In this document: piece by piece, positions 1 to 10,575 of the stretch
Position numbering within the stretch: position 1 is the first letter of the stretch
Layout of the letters: each line of letters begins with the position of its first letter
Assembly (NCBI GenBank): GCA_009746045.1
Contig: RPFO01000231.1
Span: forward strand, 1,936,840 to 1,981,839
DNA length: 45,000 nucleotides
Reading direction: 5' to 3'
From: Mesostigma viride
Taxonomy: Eukaryota > Streptophyta > Mesostigmatophyceae > Mesostigmatales > Mesostigmataceae
Program-made: the position numbers and the translations under genes
Notes under the pieces: model-generated
Seen by the model: only the letters and a program-made list of their open reading frames with translations
Database searches by the model: none
What the model was told of the DNA's origin: nothing

Positions 1-740
1 CGCTACTACAAGCGCGAGGCAGTCGCTATCCTTGTATGCATGCGCATGGCTAAAGAGACCTTTACGACCTGGACATTAACCCAATTAGACCGAATTGTTG
101 TGCACTGGCTGGCTGGCAACGGACTTATATACACGCAGGCAGGCTTGCGATACTCCCATTCTCACAAGAATTAAACAAAACGCTGGAAGATGGGATGCAA
201 ATACGTACTTTTGTGTCGAAGCCCATTCATGACTTACAATTTGCGCCGCCCCGAAGTCTCTTACTGCTCCCACGGCTCCGGGCACCCTACTCACATCACC
301 TTGCGAAAATGCCATGTTTTAACAAGCCGGTACAATTAAGAGCAATCTAATATCGGTTCAATTAAAGGCAATCTAGCAATAGAATCAAATGCTGACGAAG
401 ATAGAACCCGAAAAAAACACGGTGTACGAATAGCTTATGGGTTTGGGCAAAATGGCGCCACCGGCATGGCAATGCTCAAATTGCAGTGAGAGATGGCAGT
501 TTCGGAGCAGTTTTGTTTCCTTCCAGGTCAGACTGTCAACGTCTGTGTCTGCCAATGACAGGCAAAGCGCCGCGCCCGGTTGGCATAATCCTGCATGCAT
601 TTTGCTGCTAACACATGGCACAATCGATCTCGGTTTACAAAATAACGAAGCCCTGCGGTCAGCACTCAGCACTCAGTACTCAGCAGTCAGCGGTACCAGC
701 GTAAAGCGTTCCGAGCAAATATACAGTATACCGTAGTGTA
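1..740. other. Intergenic, no gene recognised
   Basis: No open frame here has a recognisable domain or a codon pattern that stands out. A short direct repeat (CAATTAA followed by a GCAATCTA motif) occurs twice near 334-376, and a CACTCAG/ACTCAG-rich stretch lies at about 661-690. I see nothing else I can support. Confidence 0.5.
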
Positions 741-1560
741 TCAGTGTTCAGTAAGTTCAGTTGTTTCCCACGCCGCACTAATAATAACCCTGTCGGTTCA
801 CCGGCGTGGGAATAAACTCAACTCAACTCAACTCATCGCCGCAGCGTACATCAGCAGCTATCGCGCCTATAATACATATCACCGCGCCTATCATCACAAT
901 CATGCAGGCGTATCCGACATCGTACGGTAGGGTTCAATCCCAAACAAGCGCAATGGCTTCGTAACTCCCACGTGGGTGAGGTCTCGGTGCGCTTGTGGGT
1001 CCACGTAGTAGTTGTTGTTGTTGTTAACCACGCCGCACATGGGCAGCGCGGGTGTGTCTGATGATGCAACAGTCCACGTCACAGTACCCTATAGTACCAT
1101 CCGATATACTAAATCTATTCCGATTTCTGGCCCTCGGCCACTACAGTAGACTCAGCTGCCCATGTGCGGCGTGGGATTCAACTACTGTAACTAACCAGTA
1201 AACATGGACAGCAGAGAGTTTGTGGGTCCACGTATGGATACGAGCATACACATTGGATCCCTATCTGGCTACAGTATGACCGGCGTGGGATCCAAGTTAT
1301 TTTAACTGATGAATTACTGACTGACTGACTGACTGTTGTTGACTTGTTGTTGTTGTGTCCCACGTGACTGACTGACTGGCTGACGTTGTGAGGTACTGAC
1401 TTCCTGACTGTCTGCGATGTATTGGTCTCTAGTTAATATTCGTAGTACGGCGAGGTGCGTAATTGATAAAAATATAAATATGCAGGTATGATATCTCTGT
1501 CTGGCTATGACAGGCGTGGGATCCAACTGACATAACTGACATAACTGACAGATTGGATGG
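741..1560. repeat. Region of repeated CCCACGCCGCAC / GGCGTGGGA inverted motifs
   Basis: The motif CCCACGCCGCAC or its complement recurs near 767, 803, 1028, 1165, 1281 and 1512. Two arms form a perfect 20-bp inverted repeat (1028-1047 against 1155-1174), and TTCCCACGCCG at 766-776 pairs with CGGCGTGGGAA at 803-813. The blocks around 1240-1310 and 1486-1545 are diverged direct copies containing a shared GGCGTGGGATCCAA. Simple repeats are interspersed: GTT units near 1011-1025, CTGA units near 1316-1335 and AACTC units near 817-836. It looks like decayed short repeats rather than a gene. The same TTGTTGTTGTTG plus CCACGCCGCAC combination reappears at 27306-27340. Confidence 0.45.
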
Positions 1561-1588
1561 AGGATGTTTCTCTGCGATGTTCCTGACA

Positions 1589-2353
1589 CCTTCCAGTAGG
1601 AGGGGTGACATACAGCCATGCTATTTGGGGGCCCAATACCGCCACCGCCAGGTCGAAATGTCCGGCCCCCATATTGAACTCAGGGTCCAATGCCAACCGC
1701 CGGAATGAAACTTGCTGGCCCCCAGTATGCTAGCGCCCCCCTGGGGCGCCGCCACCGGTGCGCCGACAGCCGGCCCCCATATGCCGCCCCCCAACGCGCT
1801 GAATTCGTGTTCAGTGACCAGATCACACTTTGATCCGGGAGCAAAATGATTTGCTGTAAGTTAAGAACAAAAAACGAAATTTTAGTATCTAAGTTTCGAA
1901 GCGCTTGCTGAATTTGCCCCCTTTCCAAGGCCCGCTGACAATACTTGAGAAATTCACCAATGAATGTTCGGTTTGAAACTGACCATGGATTGTTACTGGT
2001 GGATACACCTGGTGTTGCTCACGTCGGAAGCCCGAGGGCACTTTCCCCGCTGAAAGGTGTCCGCGGAAGCGTTTTGTAGCCAACGCGGAAGCGTGTGAAG
2101 ACAACGCAGCAAGACCGCAACCTATCCACCCGCCGAAGTCCAAACACTGCAGACGAGCACTTGCCACGTGGCAAATCCCCTTTGGCAGTAGGCTCGCCAT
2201 ATGGGGGCCATGACCACCCGCCGGCAGGCTATTTCAGCCGCAGCCCCTATATTTATATAGGGGCCGGACCAATGCAGCCACCGGCAGCCTTGGGGCCAGA
2301 CCCTAGTACCCGTGAAATTTTGGCTGGGCATGTCACCCCTCCTCTTCCAGTGC
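1589..2353. mobile_element. MITE-like inverted-repeat element (tentative)
   Basis: The left end contains GGAGGGGTGACAT followed by CAGCCA. The complement of the right end (about 2320-2353) contains the same GGAGGGGTGACAT and then CAGCCA, so the two ends are imperfect inverted repeats of roughly 28-30 bp. Inside both ends lie CCGCC- and GGCCCCCATAT-rich blocks in opposite orientation (1620-1790 and 2190-2290). No convincing ORF is present. I could not identify a target-site duplication, so the class is unknown and the exact boundaries are approximate. Confidence 0.35.
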
Positions 2354-2821
2354 GTACATGACTCGAAGCCAACGTACTCGCCGTCGCGGGAATAAATTCA
2401 ACTCAACTCATACCCGTCATTATTCCCAGCTGCAACCTTTTCTCCCGTTGGCCTTCGTCACGCAGGGTTTTTGTATAACTTTTTTTTAGTACAGTAATAA
2501 TTGTCGGTAAATGTTAGTGCGCATATGCAGTGTTTCCTCCACCGGGAACTGCACACATTCGTCGGGAAATTGTGCAGCGCCTAACTCTGCCAGCTATTCA
2601 GCGGTGTAATATACGGAGTAAGCAGAGCTCCGCGTACCAAACAACGCATCTGAAAGGCATCTCCAGTTTGTTCTTTATCCAAGCTCAAGTCGCTGCATTT
2701 GCTCGCAATGAAACAGCAGGCTGTCCTCGGTCTGCCCGCTGCGTAACATCTCCTCGCCTTCTGCCAGGGAACGTCTCTTTCGGTCCCCTTTTTCCTCGCG
2801 TTTCCGTCCCCATCGAAGTTC

Positions 2822-4045
2822 ATGACGACGCAGGCCGTCTTGAGCTCCAAGCTATCCGGGAAGTTCCGGGTTAACCTCGGGCTTCAGGACCAGGGACACT
2901 CCTTGCAGGAGATTGCCTCCATCCCCGGGCTCGGCGCGCAGATCATGCAACACGTGCCGCTCGCCGAGCGCCTCCGCCTCCGCGCCCTGTGCCGCGCGTT
3001 CCAGGCCTCCGTCGACGAGTCCCTGGAATCCATCCGCTGCATCTCCGGAGAGGACATGAAGGGCATCCGTGGCGAGTCCGCGGACGAGGCGCTCACGTGG
3101 CTGGCCCCCCGGTGCACGTCCCTGGAGCGCCTTAGCGCGAGCGTGTGGCAGGAATCCCTGCTTCCCCTGTGGACCCGCTGCTCCAAGAGCCTCTGGTGGT
3201 CCCACGCGCTCGCCCCGACCGCCGTGACCCTCGCGGCCCACTGCCGCAGCCTTGTATATTTAGACATCGCGCTCTGCACGGGCGTGGACGATGCCACTCT
3301 GGCCGCTTTCATCCATCACTGCCCTCGCCTCGAACACCTCGAGCTAGGATTTGGTGGCCAGGTGACCGATGCTAGCATCATCGAGATTGGGTCGCACTGC
3401 CCCCGGCTGTGCCACCTGGGCGTGCGCGGGTGCGGAGGCGTCACAGATCGGGGCATTCTGTCCCTGGTGGAGGGCTGCATGGACCTGGGCCACCTGGACG
3501 TGTCCAGCTGTCCCCGCATTACGGACGCCAGTATCTCGGCACTCGCTTCCCACTGCCCGGGCCTGCACCACCTGGAGGTGGGCCAGTGCATCGGTGTTAC
3601 GGATGTCGGGATAGCTGCGGTGGCGTCCCGGTGCGCGAGGCTCCGCCACCTGGACGTCCGGTGGTGCAAGCGGGTGACCGACGCCAGCCTTATGGAGGTC
3701 GCACAGAACTGCAGGGACTTGCGGTTTTTGGACGTGACCGATTGCGGGAACGTGACCGATGCCAGCATCTGCGCGGTGGCAGCCAACTGCACGGGGCTGG
3801 AGCACCTGGCCATCTACCTGTGCGCCAAGTTGACAAATGCTAGCATTATAGCGCTGGGACGCGCGTGCCCCCGGCTAAGCACACTGGATGTGAGGCGGTG
3901 CCCGCTGGTTACGGATGAGAGCATACGGGTGCTGGGGGAGGGGTGCCGGGGGCTGGAACTGTTGGAACTGGGGGGGTGCCCCGATGTCACGGCAGCGTGC
4001 AGGAGCTGGATGGCGCCCGAGTGCTCCGTCATGGGCGTGGTCTGA
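2822..4045 (+). CDS. F-box/leucine-rich-repeat protein (FBXL/AMN1-like, cysteine-containing LRRs)
   Basis: A single uninterrupted 407-residue frame from ATG to stop. Residues about 35-75 resemble a degenerate F-box (IPGLGAQIMQHVPLAERL, then LRALCRAFQ), the segment that binds SKP1 in SCF ubiquitin ligases. From about residue 135 to 395 there are roughly ten cysteine-containing leucine-rich repeats of the CPxLxxLxLxxCxxVTDxSI type (for example CPGLHHLEVGQCIGVTDVGI), as in FBXL, GRR1, SKP2 and AMN1 proteins. The expected role is substrate recognition for an SCF-type E3 ligase, but algal members are mostly uncharacterised, so the substrate is unknown. The gene is GC-rich, intronless and clearly unlike the repeat-rich surroundings, and it is the best host-gene candidate in the window. 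The ATG at 2822 is the first in-frame start before the F-box-like segment. Confidence 0.88.
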   Translation: MTTQAVLSSKLSGKFRVNLGLQDQGHSLQEIASIPGLGAQIMQHVPLAERLRLRALCRAFQASVDESLESIRCISGEDMKGIRGESADEALTWLAPRCTSLERLSASVWQESLLPLWTRCSKSLWWSHALAPTAVTLAAHCRSLVYLDIALCTGVDDATLAAFIHHCPRLEHLELGFGGQVTDASIIEIGSHCPRLCHLGVRGCGGVTDRGILSLVEGCMDLGHLDVSSCPRITDASISALASHCPGLHHLEVGQCIGVTDVGIAAVASRCARLRHLDVRWCKRVTDASLMEVAQNCRDLRFLDVTDCGNVTDASICAVAANCTGLEHLAIYLCAKLTNASIIALGRACPRLSTLDVRRCPLVTDESIRVLGEGCRGLELLELGGCPDVTAACRSWMAPECSVMGVV

Positions 4046-4811
4046 CCCTTGTCTGTGTTCAGCTGAGATGGAGTAATGACCGCTTTGGCAACCGCTTCAC
4101 GCGGCTACTTGTGACGGCTGCCAGCCACCTTCTCAAAATGGCTGGAATCCCGTTCTCCCAGCGCTGGTACCGCCTTGTGCGTTATGAACCCTAGGCATCG
4201 CAGCATGCGCATGGAGGTGCTGAAGACAGTCCGCGCGTTTTCCAGTAATTAATTACTTACTGGTGTATGTGCCCCTTCCTGGGCCCACGGAGCACCTAAA
4301 CCTGGTAAAATGGCATTTCTTTTCTTGAAATGCCACCGTAGGAGTTAGTTGTTGCCCGGTAGATCCAAATAGAGACCAATAATAAGTTGCTATTAATACA
4401 AGTAGTGGTATCACTACTACTAGTATCATGATAGCTCATGGAGGGCACTTTTTTCCAGGCTTTCGCCTGCCACTGCCCGCCCGGCTCTGGACTTCGAGTT
4501 CAGGGCAAAAAATTTTTGTTGGTGTTGACGACTTCACCTGCAGAAAGAGCTGAGTAAACAGGAGCCAGCGCAGCCCATGATTTTGCGTCAGATCACATGG
4601 GTTGATTGGCCTTGTAAGATTTTGGAGTCTTGGACCAGAATGTTTCTTGGCTTTGTTTGAGTGGCCTGGTCTACATGAGACAACCAGTCTCACTTGTTAG
4701 TGAATAATTAGCATCATGGAGGTCACCGATCGACATGGACATTTTAATGCCTGACAACCATTCCCGGTTGATGTGGTCTATCCAGTATAAATACGAGTAG
4801 AATCTATGTGG
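4046..4811. other. Intergenic downstream of LRR gene
   Basis: No gene is recognised. This is the 3' flank of the LRR gene; no canonical AATAAA is obvious close to its stop. Short TA- and CTA-rich stretches lie near 4375-4440. The stretch ends at the TTAA target of the next element. Confidence 0.5.
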
Positions 4812-6862
4812 TTAACCCGTGTTTTTTTAATTAGAACGCGATATATCGCGTTGTAAGCTGTTTTTAGAACGCGTATAGCACCTAAGGAAAAATTTTTTTC
4901 ATGGTCATGTATATACTTTCCTGAAAGCCCATAAATCAAAGGATTTTTTGAGCTACTCAGACCTACAAAATGCTTATTCATTAGAGAGATACACTGGTTT
5001 GAATACAGGGGGGTCTGACCATGACCGCGATTTCTTGACCCTAGGTCACAAGTCATGTGCTTATTCACAAATGGTTCATGAAAAAAATCTGGCTTCTTGC
5101 ACGAGCTATGGGCAACATATGCAGGCTCTGTGAAACAAAACTCAGGCCCATTGGGCCACTGGAGCTATTTTTCATTAGCATCACAATTACAACGCAGTAC
5201 AACGCAGTGGGAAACATGAGAGCCCTTCACAACATTACGCAACGACACGAGCCCCATTAATTAATTAATTAATAGACACGTGACTGCGTCACGTGAGCAT
5301 AAGTCCTCAGTGGGAGGGGAACATGGGATGGAATGGATGGTATAAGCTATCTAGGTCCTAGTTACAGGGGTGTGGGCACCGCGGCCCGAATCGCTATGAA
5401 TGCCATACTTGGTCACACGCGGAGCCCCCACAGGCTTGGGGGTGGTCTCCTTCATCACTACTTGCCATCTATCCTTGCGCACCATCTGCCTCCATATTAC
5501 AGACAAACCAGGAGGCTGCCCGGGGGTGAGCCCGTCACGTCTAGTCCCACGAGCCCCATAAACGGGGCCATAGTGAGCTTGGAGGGTCAAAACGTTGAAA
5601 ATAGGTGTTGTATAAGTTATACTGCATCAAACATGCATCAAACATCATGACTGGATGACCTAATATGACTGAATCAGGCAGCCATAGCCAAAGCATCATC
5701 CACTCTCACAACGTGTTGAGCACATGCCTCGTGGGAACGGAGGTGCTGGGTTTTCATTCCATAACGCGTGCAATACTGAAAGAAAGAGGCACGTGTAATG
5801 CAAGGCTTGGATAGGTTGAGTGATCCATGAGCTTACATGCAGGCAAAGATGACGCTGGAATGCATGCTAGCAAATGGTGGCAAGATGCTAACAACACATG
5901 ATTATACACCATGATTATGGGCACCTAGCTGATCTTCTTGCACAATCAACGCAGTATAAACCATCAACATCCAATCCTCACGATATATGCACGGCTTGAC
6001 GACGTATACAGCACCTAAATACTGCACAACTGCAACCTGCTATGGCTGACATGCAAGCAACGTCGAGTAGGATGGCGGTCTTAGAGAGGCTGGGCAGAGG
6101 TCGGTAGAAATAAGTGGAAAACTGGCAGAAACTAGGTAGAAACACGATATACTTACGCCTGCAAGCACTATTGAGCCGGTGGCAGAGGCCATTTCCAGGA
6201 AAATACAGCATACCGTAGCAATAGCCACGGTCACGCCTTACGCTATTTGCAGGCACCATCATGCCCGGAGCTACCCAATAAAAGTCTGCACAAATCTCGG
6301 TTTAGCCGAGAGTCCGGGCGTTCGGAATGAATAAACATGTGTTAAGAAGTCGAAACACCATGGAAATACCAAGCATGGTGCCGCAGCAGACCCGAGTCTT
6401 GACGTAATAATATGTATGCCGGTTTCCAGGGTTTCCGCATGAAAGTTGGGTAAGAAACTGCAAAAAACTACGTTTCCTTTGCCCCAGTACCTCAACAAAC
6501 TCGTAGAAACCTAATTATCAACCTTTGAACGCATCATCATGGTCGTGCTACCCAACAGCCACTGAAATTCGCGCGAAAACTGGCGAGATCTACCTGCCGC
6601 CATCGCCGTCGTCTTCACCTTCGTCCCGCGAAAATGCCTGATTTCAGTGGTACATATTTGTTTGCAGCTGTCACAAAAAGAATACCCAAAATACCAGGAT
6701 TTTTTCTTGAATTCTATGAGATGTTTCTGACCTATTTTGAAAGTTTCAGACCAAAAATCGCATGTTTAATAGGTTTGGGCACCACGTGTCAGATTACAAC
6801 GCGATACATCGCGTTCTAACCCTACAACGCGATGTATCGCGTTGTAAAAAAACACGGGTTAA
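4812..6862. mobile_element. Non-autonomous TTAA (piggyBac-type) element, about 2.0 kb
   Basis: The element is flanked by TTAA (4812-4815 and 6859-6862). It has perfect 14-bp terminal inverted repeats, CCCGTGTTTTTTTA at 4816-4829 and its complement at 6845-6858. TTAA duplication with CCC-starting termini is the hallmark of piggyBac-type transposons. Just inside both ends are subterminal palindromes built on CGCGATATATCGCG (4837-4850) and close variants (about 6798-6845), possible transposase binding sites. No transposase ORF is present, so it would depend on an enzyme supplied elsewhere. A 5'-truncated LINE lies inside it at 5258-5547. Confidence 0.75.
5258..5547 (-). mobile_element. 5'-truncated LINE 3' end (copy a) inside the TTAA element
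   Basis: On the minus strand this is the 3' end of the same LINE as at 7319-8056. It encodes the last about 40-60 residues of ORF2 (SVIWRQMVRKDRWQVVMKET), then a short 3' UTR and an ATTAATTAATTAA tail at 5258-5273. It is flanked by a perfect 12-bp target-site duplication, CACGAGCCCCAT at 5246-5257 and 5548-5559. The tail, truncation and duplication show insertion by target-primed reverse transcription after the host element was in place. Confidence 0.8.
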
Positions 6863-7046
6863 GTATAGAACAACGCCAGAGTTATAATATGATATTGCTA
6901 ATCAACATATACTGACTAGCTAGACCTTTTCAGTGGTTTTCCATTTGCGGGTATTTCCTCGTAAATGGTGGGAGAGCGATCGCAGCAATGGTGCTCACCA
7001 CTAGACACTCCCGGCCAGTTAGGCTCGAAACACACGCCCTGATCAA

Positions 7047-7260
7047 GCATGCTGTTTCCGGCCCCACCGTCTAGGTCATCTAGTCGCTCTACACGTAAGC
7101 CAGCCATAATTTCAATACACAAGGATACACCTTTCCATCACCATTCATCTTCATCATCCTGAACGACTCGAACACGCGGACAAGATAACGGCAGGCTCGA
7201 GCTAACATGGTCCGGATTCTCCCGATTTCTGGCCTGCGCTGGTTGTCTCCTTGATATATT
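7047..7260. repeat. Dispersed repeat, copy 1 (second copy at 16575-16785)
   Basis: A stretch of about 210 bp, from CTGTTTCCGGCCCCACCGTC to CTGGTTGTCTCCTTGATA, recurs nearly identically at 16575-16785. Its terminal motif TGGCCTGCGCTGGTTGTCTC is repeated again at about 7261-7291 and 8251-8285, and inverted at about 8097-8125. It has no ORF or obvious tRNA-type promoter boxes. A short non-autonomous element (SINE or MITE) is possible. Confidence 0.6.
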
Positions 7261-7318
7261 TTCTGGCCTGCGCTGGTTGTCTCCTTGATATATATTGTAC
7301 GCATGCCCCTCTCACCTC

Positions 7319-8056
7319 CATGACCACCTCCATGACACCGCCGCTGGTGGAGCAACCCCGCCCTACCCCGGATCGTCAAGCGTGACCTCTTCAAGGTCGT
7401 CATTCTGACGATCCTGACCTACGGCGCCGAGACGTGGACACTGATGCAGGAGCTGGAGCAACGACTCGACGGCGCCGTCACCAAGATGCTGCGCAAGGCC
7501 CTTAACATCCCCTTTGGTTTGCACATTAGTAATGAGGATTTGTACGCTGATTTGCCCTATGTTTCCCACATTATTAGGCACAGGCGCCTGGGCCTAGCCG
7601 GGCACCTGGCCCGCACAGATCAGGTAGATACATCAGATAGACTAGCTGGCACCAAGCCCGCCCAGCCTGGGCGATATGTCCTCACCTGGCGTGCCCCCGG
7701 CCGCGCGTGGCAGGGCCGCCACCCGTGGACTTTTCGTGATAGACTCGGCATGGACATGTGCTACACTAGACGTGACGGGCTCACCCCCGGGCAGCCTCCT
7801 GGTTTGTCTGTAATATGGAGGCAGATGGTGCGCAAGGATAGATGGCAAGTAGTGATGAAGGAGACCACCCCCAAGCCTGTGGGGGCTCCGCGTGTGACCA
7901 AGTATGGCATTCATAGCGATTCGGGCCGCGGTGCCCACACCCCTGTAACTAGGACCTAGATAGCTTATACCATCCATTCCATCCCATGTTCCCCTCCCAC
8001 TGAGGACTTATGCTCACGTGACGCAGTCACGTGTCTATTAATTAATTAATTAATTA
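7319..8056 (+). mobile_element. 5'-truncated LINE (copy b), reverse-transcriptase C-terminal region
   Basis: The open frame from about 7342 to 7959 encodes the C-terminal part of a non-LTR retrotransposon ORF2. It begins WSNPALPRIVKRDLFKVVIL, continues with TILTYGAETWTL, then HIIRHRRLGLAGHLART, and ends at a stop at 7957-7959. The YGAETW and RRLxxxGHLxR motifs are typical of the thumb and post-RT region of LINE ORF2 proteins. The catalytic YADD core and endonuclease are missing. A short 3' UTR and an ATTAATTAA-repeat tail (about 8036-8056) follow. A 16-bp target-site duplication, ATGCCCCTCTCACCTC, flanks it at 7303-7318 and 8057-8072. The copy is dead on arrival but young enough to keep a perfect duplication. 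Confidence 0.85.
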
Positions 8057-8950
8057 ATGCCCCTCTCACCTCTGTAACTTATCATTCGCAATAAATATAT
8101 CAAGGAGACAGCCAGCGCAGGCCAGTTATATTGTACTATTTATTTCTTTAGGGTTCTTCTTCTTTTCGGGGTTCTCCTTATGTTGCATGCCAATCTCACC
8201 TCCGTAATTTATCATTCTCAATGAATATATATTGTATGATAGTGTATTGTACGATTTCTGGCCTGCGCTGGTTGTCTCCTTGATATATTGTATGATAGTG
8301 TTGGCGTGATCCTTGCCTGCCATGGTGATTCTTTTCTGTATGGTCCTTCCTCGTTTTATGGCTTTCCTGATTAATTAAGTCCGACCAATATCAGGCTGAT
8401 TTACCATGTGTTTCCCCCCTGTAACTAGGATCTAGATAGCTTACACCATCCATTCCATCCCATAGTTAGAGATGCTTGATGTTGTAGATAGATTAGACTG
8501 GTAGGATTGTTTAATTTGCATCCATCCATCCATCGGGGTTAATGCTCCGTGCCTCCCCAACGGGGGCACGAGTATAATTAATTAATTAATGCCACCCCAT
8601 TAATTAATTAATTAATTAATTAATTAATTAATTAATTAATTAATTAATTAATTAATTAATTAATTAGTAACATAACTCCGTTGGGAGTACATACATGTAG
8701 CACATATCCCGGAGAAGGGGCATATGGTTGTCTCCTTGATATGGCTTTCAGAATACATTCTGGGCTACTTCCTGCAAGAGGGGAATGTAAGCAAGTAAGT
8801 AAGTAAGTAAGTACTTGCGTGTCATGCGCAAAGGCATGCAACACTTGCTCTAGGTGCCTCAAGGACACCGGCACCACCATGCTGTCTCGGGTTCAACCCA
8901 GCTAAGGGGATCCTGGCATGCGGGCCGGGAGGAAGATCATCATGGCTATA
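8057..8950. repeat. Repeat mosaic with long TTAA microsatellite
   Basis: There is no gene. This holds dispersed-repeat pieces (GCATGCCAATCTCACCTC near 8188, related to 29295-29330), another LINE 3' UTR scrap (about 8408-8465, with TAGATAGCTTACACCATCC), a hairpin around GCCTCCCCAACGGGGGCAC (8551-8569), a long ATTA/TTAA microsatellite at about 8574-8667 and an AAGT microsatellite at about 8789-8812. The microsatellite is best explained as fused or expanded LINE tails. Confidence 0.6.
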
Positions 8951-10575
8951 CAATTAATTAATTAATTAATAGACACGTGACTGCGTCACGTGAGCATAAG
9001 TCCTCAGTGGGAGGGGTGTGGGCACCGCGGCCCGAATCGCTATGAATGCCATATACTTGGTCACACGCGGAGCCCCCACAGGCTTGGGGGTGGTCTCCTT
9101 CATCACTACTTGCCATCTATCCTTGCGCACCATCTGCCTCCATATTACAGACAAACCAGGAGGCTGCCCGGGGGTGAGCCCGTCACGTCTCTAGTGTAGC
9201 ACATGTCCATGCCGAGTCTATCACGAAAAGTCCACGGGTGGCGGCCCTGCCGCGCGCGGCCGGGGGCACGCCAGGTGAGGACATATCGCCCAGGCTGGGC
9301 GGGCTTGGTGCCAGCTAGTCTATCTGACGTATCTACCTGATCTGTGCGGGCCAGGTGCCCGGCTAGGCCCAGGCGCCTGTGCCTAATAATGTGGGAAACA
9401 TCAGTAGGGCAAATCAGCGTACAAATCCTCATTACTAATGTGCAAACCAAAGGGGATGTTAAGGGCCTTGCGCAGCATCTTGGTGACGGCGCCGTCGAGT
9501 CGTTGCTCCAGCTCCTGCATCAGTGTCCACGTCTCGGCGCCGTAGGTCAGGATCGTCAGAATGACGACCTTGAAGAGGTCACGCTTGACGATCCGGGGTA
9601 GGGCGGGGTTGCTCCACCAGCGGCGGTGGTCATGGAGGTGCGCCCACGCCATGCCGATCCGTGTCGTCATGTCGTCCTCGCAGTCGGGAAGCCAACTGCC
9701 GAGCAGCTTGCAGCGGCCTGAATTAAGGAGGGTAGTTGACCTCGGCATCGTCTAAGAGGCGGAGTGTGGGTGGGGGCCCTGCCATGCCGAGGGCCAGGGC
9801 CTCCGTTTTGGGGCTGATTTCTAGACCCATTTTCAATGCCATCGGACAAGAGTTTATTTTGATCAACCGCCCGAGCCTCGAGCGCCAGGCAGTCCAGCCA
9901 AAGTTGGGCAGACTCCGGCTTCTCGATGAGCGTGATGTCGTCGGCATAAATGAGGTCAGCTAGTAAATTCTGCTTGTTAGTCGGCCCCCCTTCCCCAAGC
10001 TCGTTCGTGATCGCTAGGCCAGGGGCACGGCCTGCAATGCTAGCAAAGCGAGCACGTGCCTGGCGCATACAAGAGCTAGGGCATGGCTTCTCAGCAGAGA
10101 GCGTGTCTCTGCATAGGCATAGCATGGCTAAATTCTTAATGCAACATCCATGGGAGGTCCCGTTGTAGGCATGGCGTGGCAAAATTCTTAATGCATCATC
10201 CCGCAGGGCCTCCGTTTTGGGGCTGATTTCTAGACCAACCGCCCGAGCCTCGAGCGCCAGGCAGTCCAGCCAAAGTTGGGCAGACTCCGGCTTCTCGATG
10301 AGCATGATGTCGTCGGCATAAATGAGGTCAGCTAGTAAATTCTGCTTGTTAGTCGGCCCCCCTTCCCCAAGCTCGTTCGTGATCGCTAGGCCAGGGGCAC
10401 GGCCTGCAATGCTAGCAAAGCGAGCACGTGCCTGGCGCATACAAGAGCTAGGGCATGGCTTCTCAGCAGAGAGCGTGTCTCTGCATAGGCATAGCATGGC
10501 TAAATTCTTAATGCAACATCCATGGGAGGTCCCGTTGTAGGCATGGCGTGGCAAAATTCTTAATGCATCATCCGT
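8951..10575 (-). mobile_element. LINE (copy c) with duplicated reverse-transcriptase core
   Basis: On the minus strand this covers the RT palm through the 3' tail of the same LINE as copies a and b. The catalytic motif IYADDI occurs twice, at 9932-9951 and 10303-10322, because a segment of about 370-400 bp is tandemly duplicated (about 9804-10196 against 10203-10567). After the palm come SAQLWLDCLALEARAV, a segment reading WWSNPALPRIVKRDLFKVVI, YGAETWTL and the RRLGLAGHLART region, with frame breaks near 9400 and 9720, then an AATTAATTAA tail at 8951-8971. The endonuclease and N-terminal RT motifs are missing. No clean target-site duplication was found, so the right boundary is approximate. 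The copy is a pseudogene. Confidence 0.8.
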
